Below are positions 11,073 through 22,333 of a stretch of DNA of 64,000 bases, in pieces. The stretch is taken from positions 21,352 through 85,351 of the forward strand of contig NW_019775685.1 of the NCBI RefSeq assembly GCF_001039355.2, given 5' to 3'. The position numbers and the translations under genes were made by a program. Source of the stretch: Lingula anatina (taxonomy: Eukaryota > Brachiopoda > Lingulata > Lingulida > Lingulidae). The notes under the pieces are model-generated. The model was not told where the DNA came from. It saw only the letters and a list, made by a program, of their open reading frames with translations, and made no database searches. The stretch's first letter is position 1. Every line of letters begins with the position of its first letter.

Positions 11073-11618
11073 TTAAGCCCGTTTACACAGGGCTGTGTCT
11101 CACTGTGTCTCTCTGCATCTCTCTGTTCCTCCAAAATTGGGCCTTGCTGCTCAATTTTTGCCAAACACAAAAAATTGTGTAAGTTTAACTGCTCCAGCGA
11201 TCCCCGTGTCTTCTTTGAACGACCAAAACTGGGATTTCTCTTGTAGATCTACGAGAGATAACTGAGGAAATTAAATAATTACCAGCGTCCCCTTTCAGAC
11301 GCCAAGTTCAGAAGACCCGAGCAGGCTGTAAGCATGTGTTGCGCCAGCTCTTGGCCGTCTCTGTTCCTAAATTGCCAACCAGTAGCAATCAGAATTGACC
11401 TTTAATTCATGACCAGCCTTTTATGAGACCGATTAGTGCTGTTTGTAGGTCCATTGACAACTGCAGGGAAACTAGGAGTGCTTGGGTTTATTCAAGCTCT
11501 CTTATAATCTTCATCAGTTCTATGCCAACCGACAATGGCCACAAAAGAATATCAAGCGCATTACTGTGAAAACTTTATTTCATTGGTAAATTCTAAATTT
11601 CTATCACGTACACTGGTC

Positions 11619-11624
11619 AATAAA
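11619..11624 (+). terminator. Candidate polyadenylation signal of gene 1
   Basis: AATAAA about 550 nt after the gene 1 stop codon is the first clear canonical hexamer in a suitable position. No transcript evidence. Confidence 0.4.
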
Positions 11625-12342
11625 CGACATTTATCACAAGTGATTTTATACACGCTTGCAAGCCATACAGACTGTCTTTCATAATGGCTCTTGTTCCATT
11701 TCGTTCAAGAATGGGCAGACACCTCTACAAACCGCAGGCTGCGTGCGTGTGCCCTTCATTACACAGAACTCATCTTCAGAACTGCGACATTTAGTTTACT
11801 TATGTGGAAAACTAGCTTTAAACATTCTATTTCCGATTTCAGTTTTATCTACCAGGTGTTATCTTGTAAAATGATCTGATAGAGCTCCAAAATTATTTAT
11901 AGAATATGTTTGATTAAACCAGTGTATAACTGTGATAAATGCTTTGCCTACATTTTAATATTATATGTGGGAATTAAATAACTAACTTACTAACTAACTA
12001 GGTATCAGGAAGTTTCACAATAGTAATTTGACTTTTACAGACCAGCTGCCAGTAAACCTGTTAATCTTTTTAACAGTCATTCGGGCAACGTTAAGTAAGC
12101 AAATGCAGTATTAAGTTTGACTGTCTCTGATGTGTTTTTCTCACCTGTCATTTTACTGCTGACTGTGCATAGTTAGTTATACGTAGATTTATCGTATGTC
12201 GCCAATGTCTAATGCAGGGTAACTGATGATAATTATAATTAAATCATAAGTGTCGCCTTGGCACCAATCCTTTAGCAAGAGGAAAAATTAAGTTTAATCA
12301 TTTTAAATAAAAAAGTATTTTTGAAAGCACAGTGTCGTTTTA

Positions 12343-12533
12343 TCATGCTTAAATACATTAGAATAAATTAAAACTTAACTGTAGATACATTTAAATTAAA
12401 CTAATATGCAAATCACATACATGGAAATCTAACTATTTGCATTATAAAAAGTTCACTGCATGCAAGCTGTCATGCTTAAATACATCTGAATAAATTAAAC
12501 CATTAAACAAATATGCAAATCACATACATGCGA
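12343..12533. repeat. Direct duplication with two ATGCAAAT octamers
   Basis: CATGCTTAAATACAT-GAATAAATTA and, downstream, ATATGCAAATCACATACATG occur twice, about 105-130 bp apart (first copy about 12343-12423, second about 12471-12531). The two copies differ by internal deletion and substitutions. Confidence 0.75.
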
Positions 12534-13449
12534 ATTTAAACTTATCAGTATTATTAATGATTCACTACAACTAATTTTAAGGAGCTGAGAACATATAATC
12601 TTCAGTTTGTCGGTTACCGTTAGCACTATAAAGTTAGATAATAAACAGAGAAATCAGACGAACCTACGACGAACCTCCGTATGCCAGATAAACTCATGGA
12701 TGAGTGGCTAAAATGTTGACATTTAAGTTAAGGTGAAGCAATTCTGCTTTATCAAAAGCAGAATGTTTTTCAGACGTCCTTATGAGGTATTCCAAACCGA
12801 CAGAAGAGCGTCATGGAAGAGGAAGTGGTCTTTACTCCAAAGCACTTGTAAAACGTTTTTTAAGACACAAGAGTTTTGAAAAACGTCTTAGAGACATTAA
12901 TACGAATGTTTTGCATGCGAAGACCAAATTTTTGACAGGGGGCAATTGTTGTACCTCTCCACTGGCGAGGTGTCCAATTTTACGATCACATAAAGGAGGT
13001 GCTGAAAGGTTGCTTTGGTACTTATGTATCTGAAAAGGATATCAACTGGATATAATACGTTATTCAATGGGTTTGTCTACATTTGTCAAATAAGTGTAAA
13101 TTAAATATGGAAGTGGGAGTGAAGGCAGGTTGTAGGAAGGTCTACATGACATCCCAGGACAAAAAGTGCCTTTCCTCCTACTACAGTGTTGTTACAATCT
13201 GTGAATGTTTATTGACAACTCACTGAGTTCTGAAACTTTCTTAAGAACATTTTCAGGTAGACCCACTTTACGGTTCAACAGTATATTTAGCTTCAGGCTT
13301 TAAATTCCATTATGCAAACAAAAAGTTCTTCTTCATATCACTCAAGGGGGACAAACCTTAGCTTATTCTATGAAAAGTCCTCTTTTTTTCTCTTCAGAAT
13401 TATCTACACACACCAATCTCGTTCGTGGCTCTGGGGAAGCCATTTTTAT

Positions 13450-13880
13450 CCCTTGCGTTTTTCCTTAGCCCTGAGTTTGTAAGTGCAGACACCAATAAAG
13501 CAGCCATGATTTCTAGCAAATCTGCATGAACCATGATTTTGGGTGAAGGGTACAAAACCAGGGTATTGAATGTATTCTAGACGCGGCCTGATATGCTCCA
13601 TATATGGCTCCTGGTAACGACCACAGGTGTGCAACTGCGGAACACATTTCAAATTCAAACTTAAAAGCATCCTTAATGATGTTTTTACTAATGGAATTGC
13701 CCCACGGGCAAACAGTGTGTGAGAAAAAAGGAACAACAAACCTTTCCCATTCCCGTGACATTTTTATTTGCATCTTGTACATTCTTATTTTCTTATTTTC
13801 CGCTGAAAGGCATGCAATAAGTAAACAGTGATACCTGGGTCTTTGTTTTCTCCTCCAGTTTATTACGTAACAATTAGATT
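13450..13880 (-). mobile_element. Possible degraded non-LTR retrotransposon relic
   Basis: Minus-strand frames contain HIRPRLEYIQY, resembling the (V)RPxLEYA motif near the end of LINE reverse transcriptases, and FFSHTVCPWGNSI, resembling the SFFxRTIxxWNxLP motif of their C-termini. The frames are broken and the two motifs are in the wrong order for one intact element. This is only a weak suggestion of decayed or rearranged LINE sequence. Confidence 0.22.
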
Positions 13881-14750
13881 CTTTTTGCACCAATTTCACT
13901 TTTTATTTACAGATGTCTTTTTTGCTTATGGCAAGGATGTACATATACTGTAGTCAGTTTCTATATTAAGACTAATCTATTGAGAAAGGATTAAGATGGT
14001 TTCCAATAAGCATGAGCGAGTTGCTCTTTTCTTCTGTTTTTCTTTCGCAGTTTGATCAAGTATAAATATACATGTATGTGACGGTACAGAGACCATGGCA
14101 TAATACCAAAACTAGGACGTTTTGTTTCATGAGCCAAAAATCTATCTCGTAGTCATCAACTCCTTCAGATTTCCTTGCTTTTTAGATATACATGCAACAC
14201 ATATAACACGTTAAAGATGCAATATGCAGAATGATAATAATACCTTCAATATTCAATCAGCGCTTAACGTGTTTCTTGCGTGTTTTAACTCTAAACAATG
14301 ACGACAAACGTATCAGTAAGTGCCTCATATCGTTATGTCTGTCTCGAGTTAAATACTTTACCGAACAGTGTCGTTTTACATTAGGAAGATCACACATCAC
14401 TACGGCATTTAGGCTAACTTGCTTAGAGTTACCGTGTATCTTTTACTGTAAGAAATGTCAAGCGTGCTGTGCATGTGAAAATAAAGATTGTGTTTTGATC
14501 CAAGTACACACAGAACGATGCATAATAATCGCATTGTAATAGTTCCCGCTGTATGGGAACTGAGCTCTTTTAGTGCTGTGTTTAACTAGCGAACAGAGGT
14601 TTTCTCTGATGCGTTTTACATGAACCATATCGCTGGTCCTGCTTGGTCATGTCTTCGAAGGAAGTCTTGCAACAAGTGTAAAAACCAATTGTGTGATACC
14701 AAATCCTGGTGCCAATGACGAAGTAAGTAAAAGGCGCCTGCAAATATACC

Positions 14751-14990
14751 ACGTGCTGTGAAACATTTGAAATGACGTCAAAGCAATCAAAAGCTCGCCA
14801 CCCCAGCTCATGCCCATCTAACGGACACCTCCGGCATAGCCGAGTTTGGCTGCAGCGACGTCACAAAGCACGCAACATGTGCCATCCCACGTAGAGCCCG
14901 GAATGTGTATACACGAAAGCTCGTCACTTGCCATGGAAACGAAGCCAGTTATATAGAAGGGTGATGTTAGAAGGGTATACTGTGCGTGCT
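14751..14990 (+). promoter_or_regulatory. Candidate promoter of gene 2
   Basis: TTATATAG (about 14949-14956) lies about 80 nt before the start codon at 15032, so a transcription start near 14980 is plausible. Upstream there is a perfect TGACGTCA (14773-14780), a second GACGTCAC (about 14858) and a CACGTG E-box near 14751. Confidence 0.45.
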
Positions 14991-15031
14991 GAAGTCTACC
15001 AGTACACAGCTACATTTGCAGACGCAGAAAA

Positions 15032-15637
15032 ATGGGGACCGTTGAGAAGGATTCAAAAGTGGATTCAGACGAGTCAGATGAGGTAATAACGGTTAGCGAG
15101 GAATCCAGTTAATCAGTGTCATTACTTTTTTATCATTATTTTTTCAGATATGTTATTTTATATCATTCATGACGGTCATTGATTTTTTAAATCGAAAAGT
15201 TGCTTTTGCGCTACATTTATCAATTTATAACTGGTGGGAATTGTTTATCGCAAAATATATCTTTGCATGACTTTATACAGGTTCATATTGTAAGAAAGGC
15301 CTTTCACATTATCTAACCAGCGCATATTACATTTCTGCTTCTTTAAAATAGGAATCTACTACTGCAGTTTTTGCCATAAACTACCCGAAGACGCTAGTTC
15401 CGTCAAACGAATACGACACAATGTCCATGGTGTCCGAAACGGCTATACCTTACGATGACAAGAAGGATATTGATAGTACTTTTCCAAATAAGGGGGAAGG
15501 AGAAAAGGGCAACTCAGACAGTGAAAGCACAGAGCGACGTGGTTCTAGGTGCCATTGGCGTTTTATTGTTGGTTACACTGCGCTGCTTTTCTTCGTTGTG
15601 ATTATCGCAGGCGTTACTTACCTGCTCGTACAAGGAG
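15032..15637 (+). CDS. Gene 2 exons 1-2: cytoplasmic N-terminus and signal anchor
   Basis: Exon 1 (15032-15082) is MGTVEKDSKVDSDESDE, followed by a GTAATA donor. Exon 2 (15352-15637) continues with an acidic, Ser-rich region, then positively charged ERRGSRCHWR immediately before the hydrophobic FIVGYTALLFFVVIIAGVTY. There is no N-terminal signal peptide. Positive charge on the N-terminal side of the only TM predicts a type II (N-in) anchor with all later domains outside. Confidence 0.85.
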
Positions 15638-18600
15638 GTAAGCTACGCAGTTTAAAAGAGCGCCTAGTCGCTAGAAAAAAACGTTACAATTGCAAAGCTC
15701 TTGTAAAGTTATGCCTTATACTAAAATAGCGGTAATTAATGCGCTAAATGCTTTAAGGTCATCATTAAGTTTAAAAGGTGAGATATGCCATGCCAGTGCA
15801 TAACACGCAAAGTGTGATTCTGTCTAAGAAGAAAAACGACAAAAATATTCATCGACATCCGGACAGAACCAGTGTATAATTTGAATTTATGTCGATTTAC
15901 TTAAGTTGACTTATAAGAAACCTCACAAAATGCACATTTTTTTGTTTGTTTTTAGATATCATATCAGCCAATAAGAAATATGAATGCCAGGCCTTTGAGA
16001 GCAACGTATGTCCCCATGTCAGGTACAGGGCGGCTGCCATGCCCAATTATTTTGGGCACAAGACTGTGGTATGTTGCAAAATTTAAATCTACTTTTACAA
16101 AAAAAAAAGTAAGAGGAGGCCGATGGATTACATTGAGTACAAAGATAAAATCCACAATACAGAATAAGAAGTTTTCTATCATTTTGATTGATTTGCCTTC
16201 ACATGCTTACCGCTTTGCTAAAGTACAAACAACTCGACCAGTAAAAACGCCTCATTTCAAAAATTGTCTAATTGGTTGGTTGATATAAATTGCGCAAGTG
16301 CTGTTACAAAAGCGCTTTTATCGTGCAGTCATGTTTTAAAATATATGATTCAAGGTACAGGTACATACATAATGAACATCATGGTAGTGCAGTTTAGTTG
16401 CTATAAGTCCTGTTTTGTAATATATACACGTGATGTGGGGAAAATGTCTGTTTCGGTCACATGGATATTTCGGTCACCACAGTAACTATCAATGCAATCA
16501 CATGCAATTTGCAGCTTTTGGGAATAAGGTACAAATAGGTCTCGTTAGCGTTCAGTACAGATTTATATGTTTAAAATATCACGATTTGTCCTTCTAAACA
16601 GTATCCTATGGTTTAGGCCTGGTTAAATTCGTTTAGACCTGTAAGAGTCGCCGTGTTTTTCGGTTTAGTCCCACACCCAAATTTTAAAAGGAAGAAAAAA
16701 TTTTAGTGAGATGCGTGTGGTAGGTCATCGTGCCTGTAAAGCAATAAACTTCCTCTGCATCATTCACTAGTAGGAAAATACAATTTCACGTCAACAGGCT
16801 TACACAGGCTTTCATTTATTCATTTGATTAGATGTATTTAAACATATGACGAAGATTTTGGAATGTTTATTGTAAAATGAATATATGACCAAGGAGCCAG
16901 TGAAAACGAAAATCACTATCGGTTATTTTTGACATAAGCAAGGTACACATGTACTAGTATTCCCGTTAAGGTAATAGTCCCTTCATGCCTTTAAACTACT
17001 TTTCTACCTGACACACCTTGATGCCTTCAGCGTGCCTTTTATGAGAGCAGTTCAGGGCTCCTGGATCTTTTCTCTTAATGAAACTTTATTTTCCAGAGAG
17101 ATGTCTTGGAGTCGGAAATTTATAACATAACCATGGAAAGGCTCATAGGCACGTGCTCCAGTCACTTGTTGGAGTTCATGTGTAATATTTTATTACCACG
17201 ATGTGATCTAAAGACGTCCAAGGTGCAAACGAGTGGGTTTCGGGTGACGCCTTGTGGAACGGTGTGCGAAGGTAACTTCTCCATTGTAACCATCCGAGAT
17301 ACATTGTAGCCAGAAGCCTCGTGACTTACTCGAAGAATGACATTTTAATGCCATTTTAATTTTTTATTAATTTAAATGTCATTTTAATTTTAATAAATTT
17401 TAATGACATTTTAATTTTAATCAAAATTAGGATTTAGCGGATTTGGAAGGGTTTGAAAAAATGACAGACGAGTGTGGTAAAGCAACGAAAGAAATTGGAA
17501 GAATTTCTTCTGGTTGTTCTCTCTTAAGTCGTGTATATTTACTTGTACAGTCTATTGCAATACAGTACGTATTAAAGATGTTTTACGTAAAATTGCGTGT
17601 CACATCTACAGGTATATGGTTTTTTAAGTCGACACTCTTGGTAAAAAGAAATCACTCGTATTACTGAAATATTACACCATCTTACGCGGACTCTCGTGCG
17701 ATGTCTAGCCTTGTATTACGTCACGATGTATCGACAGCCTCGTTTTATCTCGGGTGATTCCCATGCAATAGCGCTTACACAATTGCAACAATTAAGGCAA
17801 ACTGAAACGAAACAGTATTTCCCGGAGAGGATTACCAAGTAAGACAACGTGCTATATAAGTCTCATGCGTATAGGATTAAAAATAGATTTCTGTGCTAAA
17901 TACGCCTGTCTGACGTCTTCCAAGGGGTGAAATACGATACACACTTCCCTTGGTTTGAAACTGAAACCATTCACTTGCGTTAAACTGTATAAGAATGCAC
18001 CTGTAGAAGAAAAGCGCCTTATATGTATCGTTTGGAATTTTCCAAATGAGATGAAAAGATTTTAAAGTAAATTCATGAATATTTATCTTCCAGACGTGAT
18101 GGCAGATTGTTCGCAATCGTTTCAGCAAGCAGGCATAGGCGTGTCTTCATTTTCGTGCAAGATGTTCGACGGACAAGTGAACGGTAAAGTTTCCTTTTTA
18201 TACAGACGCGTGAACACATATTTTAAAGCAAGTTACCAGAATTTGGCAAGAGAAGACAATATAAGGGTGGTTTTGGGTATTTTTTGCAAACATCACAAGC
18301 ATTATATCGGCAACAAATCATAGGGAATGCAAGTGCTTTACGTAAAATGTTTTTGTTTCTATCATCTTTGTCAATGAATCAAGTACTCCGTAAATCATCT
18401 TTCAACATATTGCACAAAAAAATATCCTGCAGTTTCGTCTTGGGAGAATTTAGAACTTGTAATTCCAAATAACCCACAGAAACTGGTAGATGGCAAAATA
18501 CACCTATATCCAGTAGAACCTGTACATGTGTGTAGATTATGCCTTTTATTCAGCAAATATGTTTTGGGAGATGGGCATAGAAAAGTATAGAGACAAATTG

Positions 18601-21600
18601 CTACTTAAATATTTTAGTCAGCATGTAAATGTACTTACATATGATCCGCTTTTCAAAACTGAAAACACAAGTTTTATTTTTAAATTTAGGAATTTTCTTA
18701 GAATCGCTTTAGAAAAGATCGACTCTGGAACTGGTATATCCCTCTATATTGTAAAAATAGAGCTTATGAAAAAAATCCTCGTCTCATTCCTTTACCTCAG
18801 GGGTAGAAGATTGCTATATACTCAGAAAAGAGTGCCTCAACAGTTTCTTTAGATGCGATGGAATTGTTGACTGTCAAGATGGTGAGGACGAGAGAGGATG
18901 CGAAGAAGCAGGTATTCAGTCCAAGGGTCATTTCACAAAAAAGTGACTCTCTTAATGACGTCAGTGACGCTGGACTGTGTAACATTTGTAGTTTTGGCGC
19001 CAAGTTATTTATCTCTCTCAGTAGCATCCTCCAATGTGGAAAGAAACCTAGAGTAATTTTAAAGAGGTGATATAAAAAAGCTAAGGAAATATTAAGCAGA
19101 ATGCGCACCTCGCTAACGTGACTCAGAGAATAAAAAGAGTTGTAGTGATACATACATATTAAATATATGTCAATTATCAACATGAGGATTTTAACGACAG
19201 AGGTTACATAAAACTACCATTTTGAATCATTCAATGTAAACTTTAAATATTATGCCAAAAGATGTTAAGGAAATCTTACATTCAGGTTTTGGACTTTGGA
19301 GCCAATGGGGCAGCTGTTCTGTGACGTGTGGTCAGGGTCAGAGGGTCAGGGTGCGCGCCTGTGAGATCACCGCCAATACCACCTCTTTGATGAGATGTGA
19401 CGGACCCACCTTTCAACTAAAAGACTGCACTATGAATATCACTTGTCCAGGTAAGCCGACAGTATTCAGCATCCAAGCAACCACAGAGCGTTATCAAAAC
19501 GTTACCATGACGTTTCGGTAACGTTTAAGCGTTCTGGTAACGTTTAAATAACGTCCTGTGTTTGCTGGGGTGACTTGCAATATACTCAATCTGATAATCG
19601 TGCACAATGCTATATAATATTATACACTTGATTTTCCAAGTTAGTGTCAAACGCCGAAAATAGCCTTAGGTTGCATGTTTAGAGTTGTTCAATCAATCTG
19701 AATAATTTTAGACGTTATGTCTTCAAATATTGTATTAAGAAAATTCTATTTAAAAAATTGTCGGGTATAAAACCTGCGCATATTCCCATATCTATCTCAA
19801 TTGTAAAAACGATATATATATATATATATATTTGAAATGTCTGAGCATCTGAATGATCGTCTTTGGGTTAGTGCTTGCTGTCATCAATTCATCCGTGTAT
19901 GTTCACAAGGCCACTTTTCTGACCTCATGACAGACATGCGTCAATGGTTAAAAAAAAGAAAAATATAAGAAGACACTGAAAAATGTACATGTATAGGTTT
20001 AGCCATACGGCTGTGTATATATGGACATGTATAGGTTTAGCCATACGGCTGTGTATATATGGACATGTATAGGTTTAGCCATACGGCTGTGTATATATGG
20101 ACATGTATAGGTTTAGCCATACGGCTGTGTATATATGGACATGTATAGGTTTAGCCATACGGCTGTGTATATATGGACATGTATAGGTTTAGCCATACGG
20201 CTGTGTATATATGGACATGTATAGGTTTAGCCATACGGCTGTGTATATATGGACATGTATAGGTTTAGCCATACGGCTGTGTATATATGGACATGTATAG
20301 GTTTAGCCATACGGCTGTGTATATATGGACATGTATAGGTTTAGCCATACGGCTGTGTATATATGGACATGTATAGGTTTAGCCATACGGCTGTGTATAT
20401 ATGGACATGTATAGGTTTAGCCATACGGCTGTGTATATATGGACATGTATAGGTTTAGCCATACGGCTGTGTATATATGGACATGTATAGGTTTAGCCAT
20501 ACGGCTGTGTATATATGGACATGTATAGGTTTAGCCATACGGCTGTGTATATAGGTGATGGTTACTGGACGGCTTGGGGCGACTGTTCGACTTCGTGTGG
20601 TCCTGGAATCAGGAGCCGGTGGATCTACCGTGAGGATGTCACTAATACGACCACCCCCGCGGCTTACACCCCACAGGCAGAGGAGAGGGAGGAGAGGGAG
20701 AAGATCTTTGAGTACGAAAACTGTTCTGCTGATTTGTCGGGTAAGTACTTTAGCCATGATTTTATAGTGCCTATTTTTTTACATAATGTCATGTTAGTTG
20801 GTTTATTGCGTAGATGTAACTGAAGCCTAGATTACATTTGCCCTTCGATGTCCATACGGTGCACGTATACTATACGAAATTGTCAGATTCACAGCCACAG
20901 TAGGCTCTGTGGATTTTGTCAAGCTAAAACTTTCGACAAATTTTAAATATCGTAAGCTCGTAGGCCGTGGCATCATCGAAAATGACATCGTACAGTTCCC
21001 GTGCGACGAACTTGCGGTGATCGTCGTAATTATTGAACCTGTTGTTGGACTCTGCCCCTTACACCTTTGGTGGTTTTAGAGGCACAGCAATTGCAAAAAT
21101 GGTAAAAACGTAATTCACTTGCAAAAGTTTGACACTGTGCGTTTCCATATGACTGCTTAAAATCGAGGTTTAGCTATACCGACATAGTATCGATCTTCAA
21201 GGAAACCGCAAGGAAGACTCTGAGACTGAATGGGCGTCGTGTGATCACATTACAACGGACAACCGATTTTTCCCTTTGTTGTCTTGGGTACACAACTCCA
21301 TCATACGTTTATTTACAAAGAAAATATGTTTAAAAATGTATTTGTGATGTGAATACGGATCTAGATCTAGTCATGCAAAGAACAGCCGCACTTTTATGAA
21401 TAAATCACTTTCACCTTCACATTTCAGAATTTGGGCCGCGGCGTTGGGCGACCTGGTCCAACTGGGTCGAGTGCTCCACCAGCTGCGGTGCTGGAACACG
21501 TGTGCGGTGAGTGAATCTTGTGGAGTTGATTCATGTTTTGCCACGGCACTGGTCTGTTGTGTTGAATCTTTTTGCGTCAAATCCTCGTTGTTTGTAAAGT

Positions 21601-22192
21601 GCGACTCGAAATGTGACTAGAGATGATACGTTCGCGAAAACTTTGACATTTAGCATAGCAAAAGTTTACTGTGGTTAGCCATAAAACATTTTGATATTTA
21701 GAGTACAGGTGACCTACATCATAACAACCAACAAACTACTTGCTTCTTACTGCGGAAACATGTGTACATTATCTTGAGAGTGATAATTAATCAATAAACA
21801 ACACAGCTACGGCCAAAAACGTGTTTTTCCGCATGATTTTATTTAGATGCTTTTAATCCATTCACTAAGAACAACAAACCAAAATTGTGTCAGCGTTCAG
21901 TAAATTATCATGCAGGTGGTTTGGGTATCAATTTCAGCCATATTTTTCAATGGGTCCTACGGTTTTCCAGGAACGCTTGTGTTTTCTGCATTGCAATGTG
22001 GTCTAGAACATTGACATTATAAGTTTGTCGTATGGAAAATTCTGACATGATCTTATTATGCTCATAACTTAGACTATATTTTGTAATGTTAACTTAGGCC
22101 TGCGTTGCACGTTTCCTTACAGGCGCAAAAGATAATGAATATATTGTTTTGAATATACATAATCACAGCAATCACAAATAAACACGCACGCG

Positions 22193-22224
<32 letters not shown>

Positions 22225-22259
22225 CACGTATTAGGTAATTTCTGAAGGTGTTTTTAGTT

Positions 22260-22333
<74 letters not shown>

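Larger units (their letters stand above)
11073..15031. other. Intergenic region between genes 1 and 2
   Basis: It holds the probable 3' UTR of gene 1, a direct duplication at about 12343-12533, a possible retroelement relic near 13.5-13.8 kb, and the gene 2 promoter region at the right end. The small open frames here lack codon or domain features that would support a gene. Confidence 0.5.

Noticed and set aside
12782-13033. 83-aa basic open frame downstream of gene 1
   Set aside because: No recognisable motif, no splice context and no homologue in the window.
17430-17667. Open frame between FZ exons 4 and 5 considered as an extra FZ exon
   Set aside because: Skipping it joins TVCE directly to DVMADC in correct phase and completes the FZ pattern; including it breaks the pattern.
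20455-20757. Minus-strand open frame over the minisatellite and exon 8
   Set aside because: Shadow of the + strand TSP1 exon plus repeat; no protein-like features.
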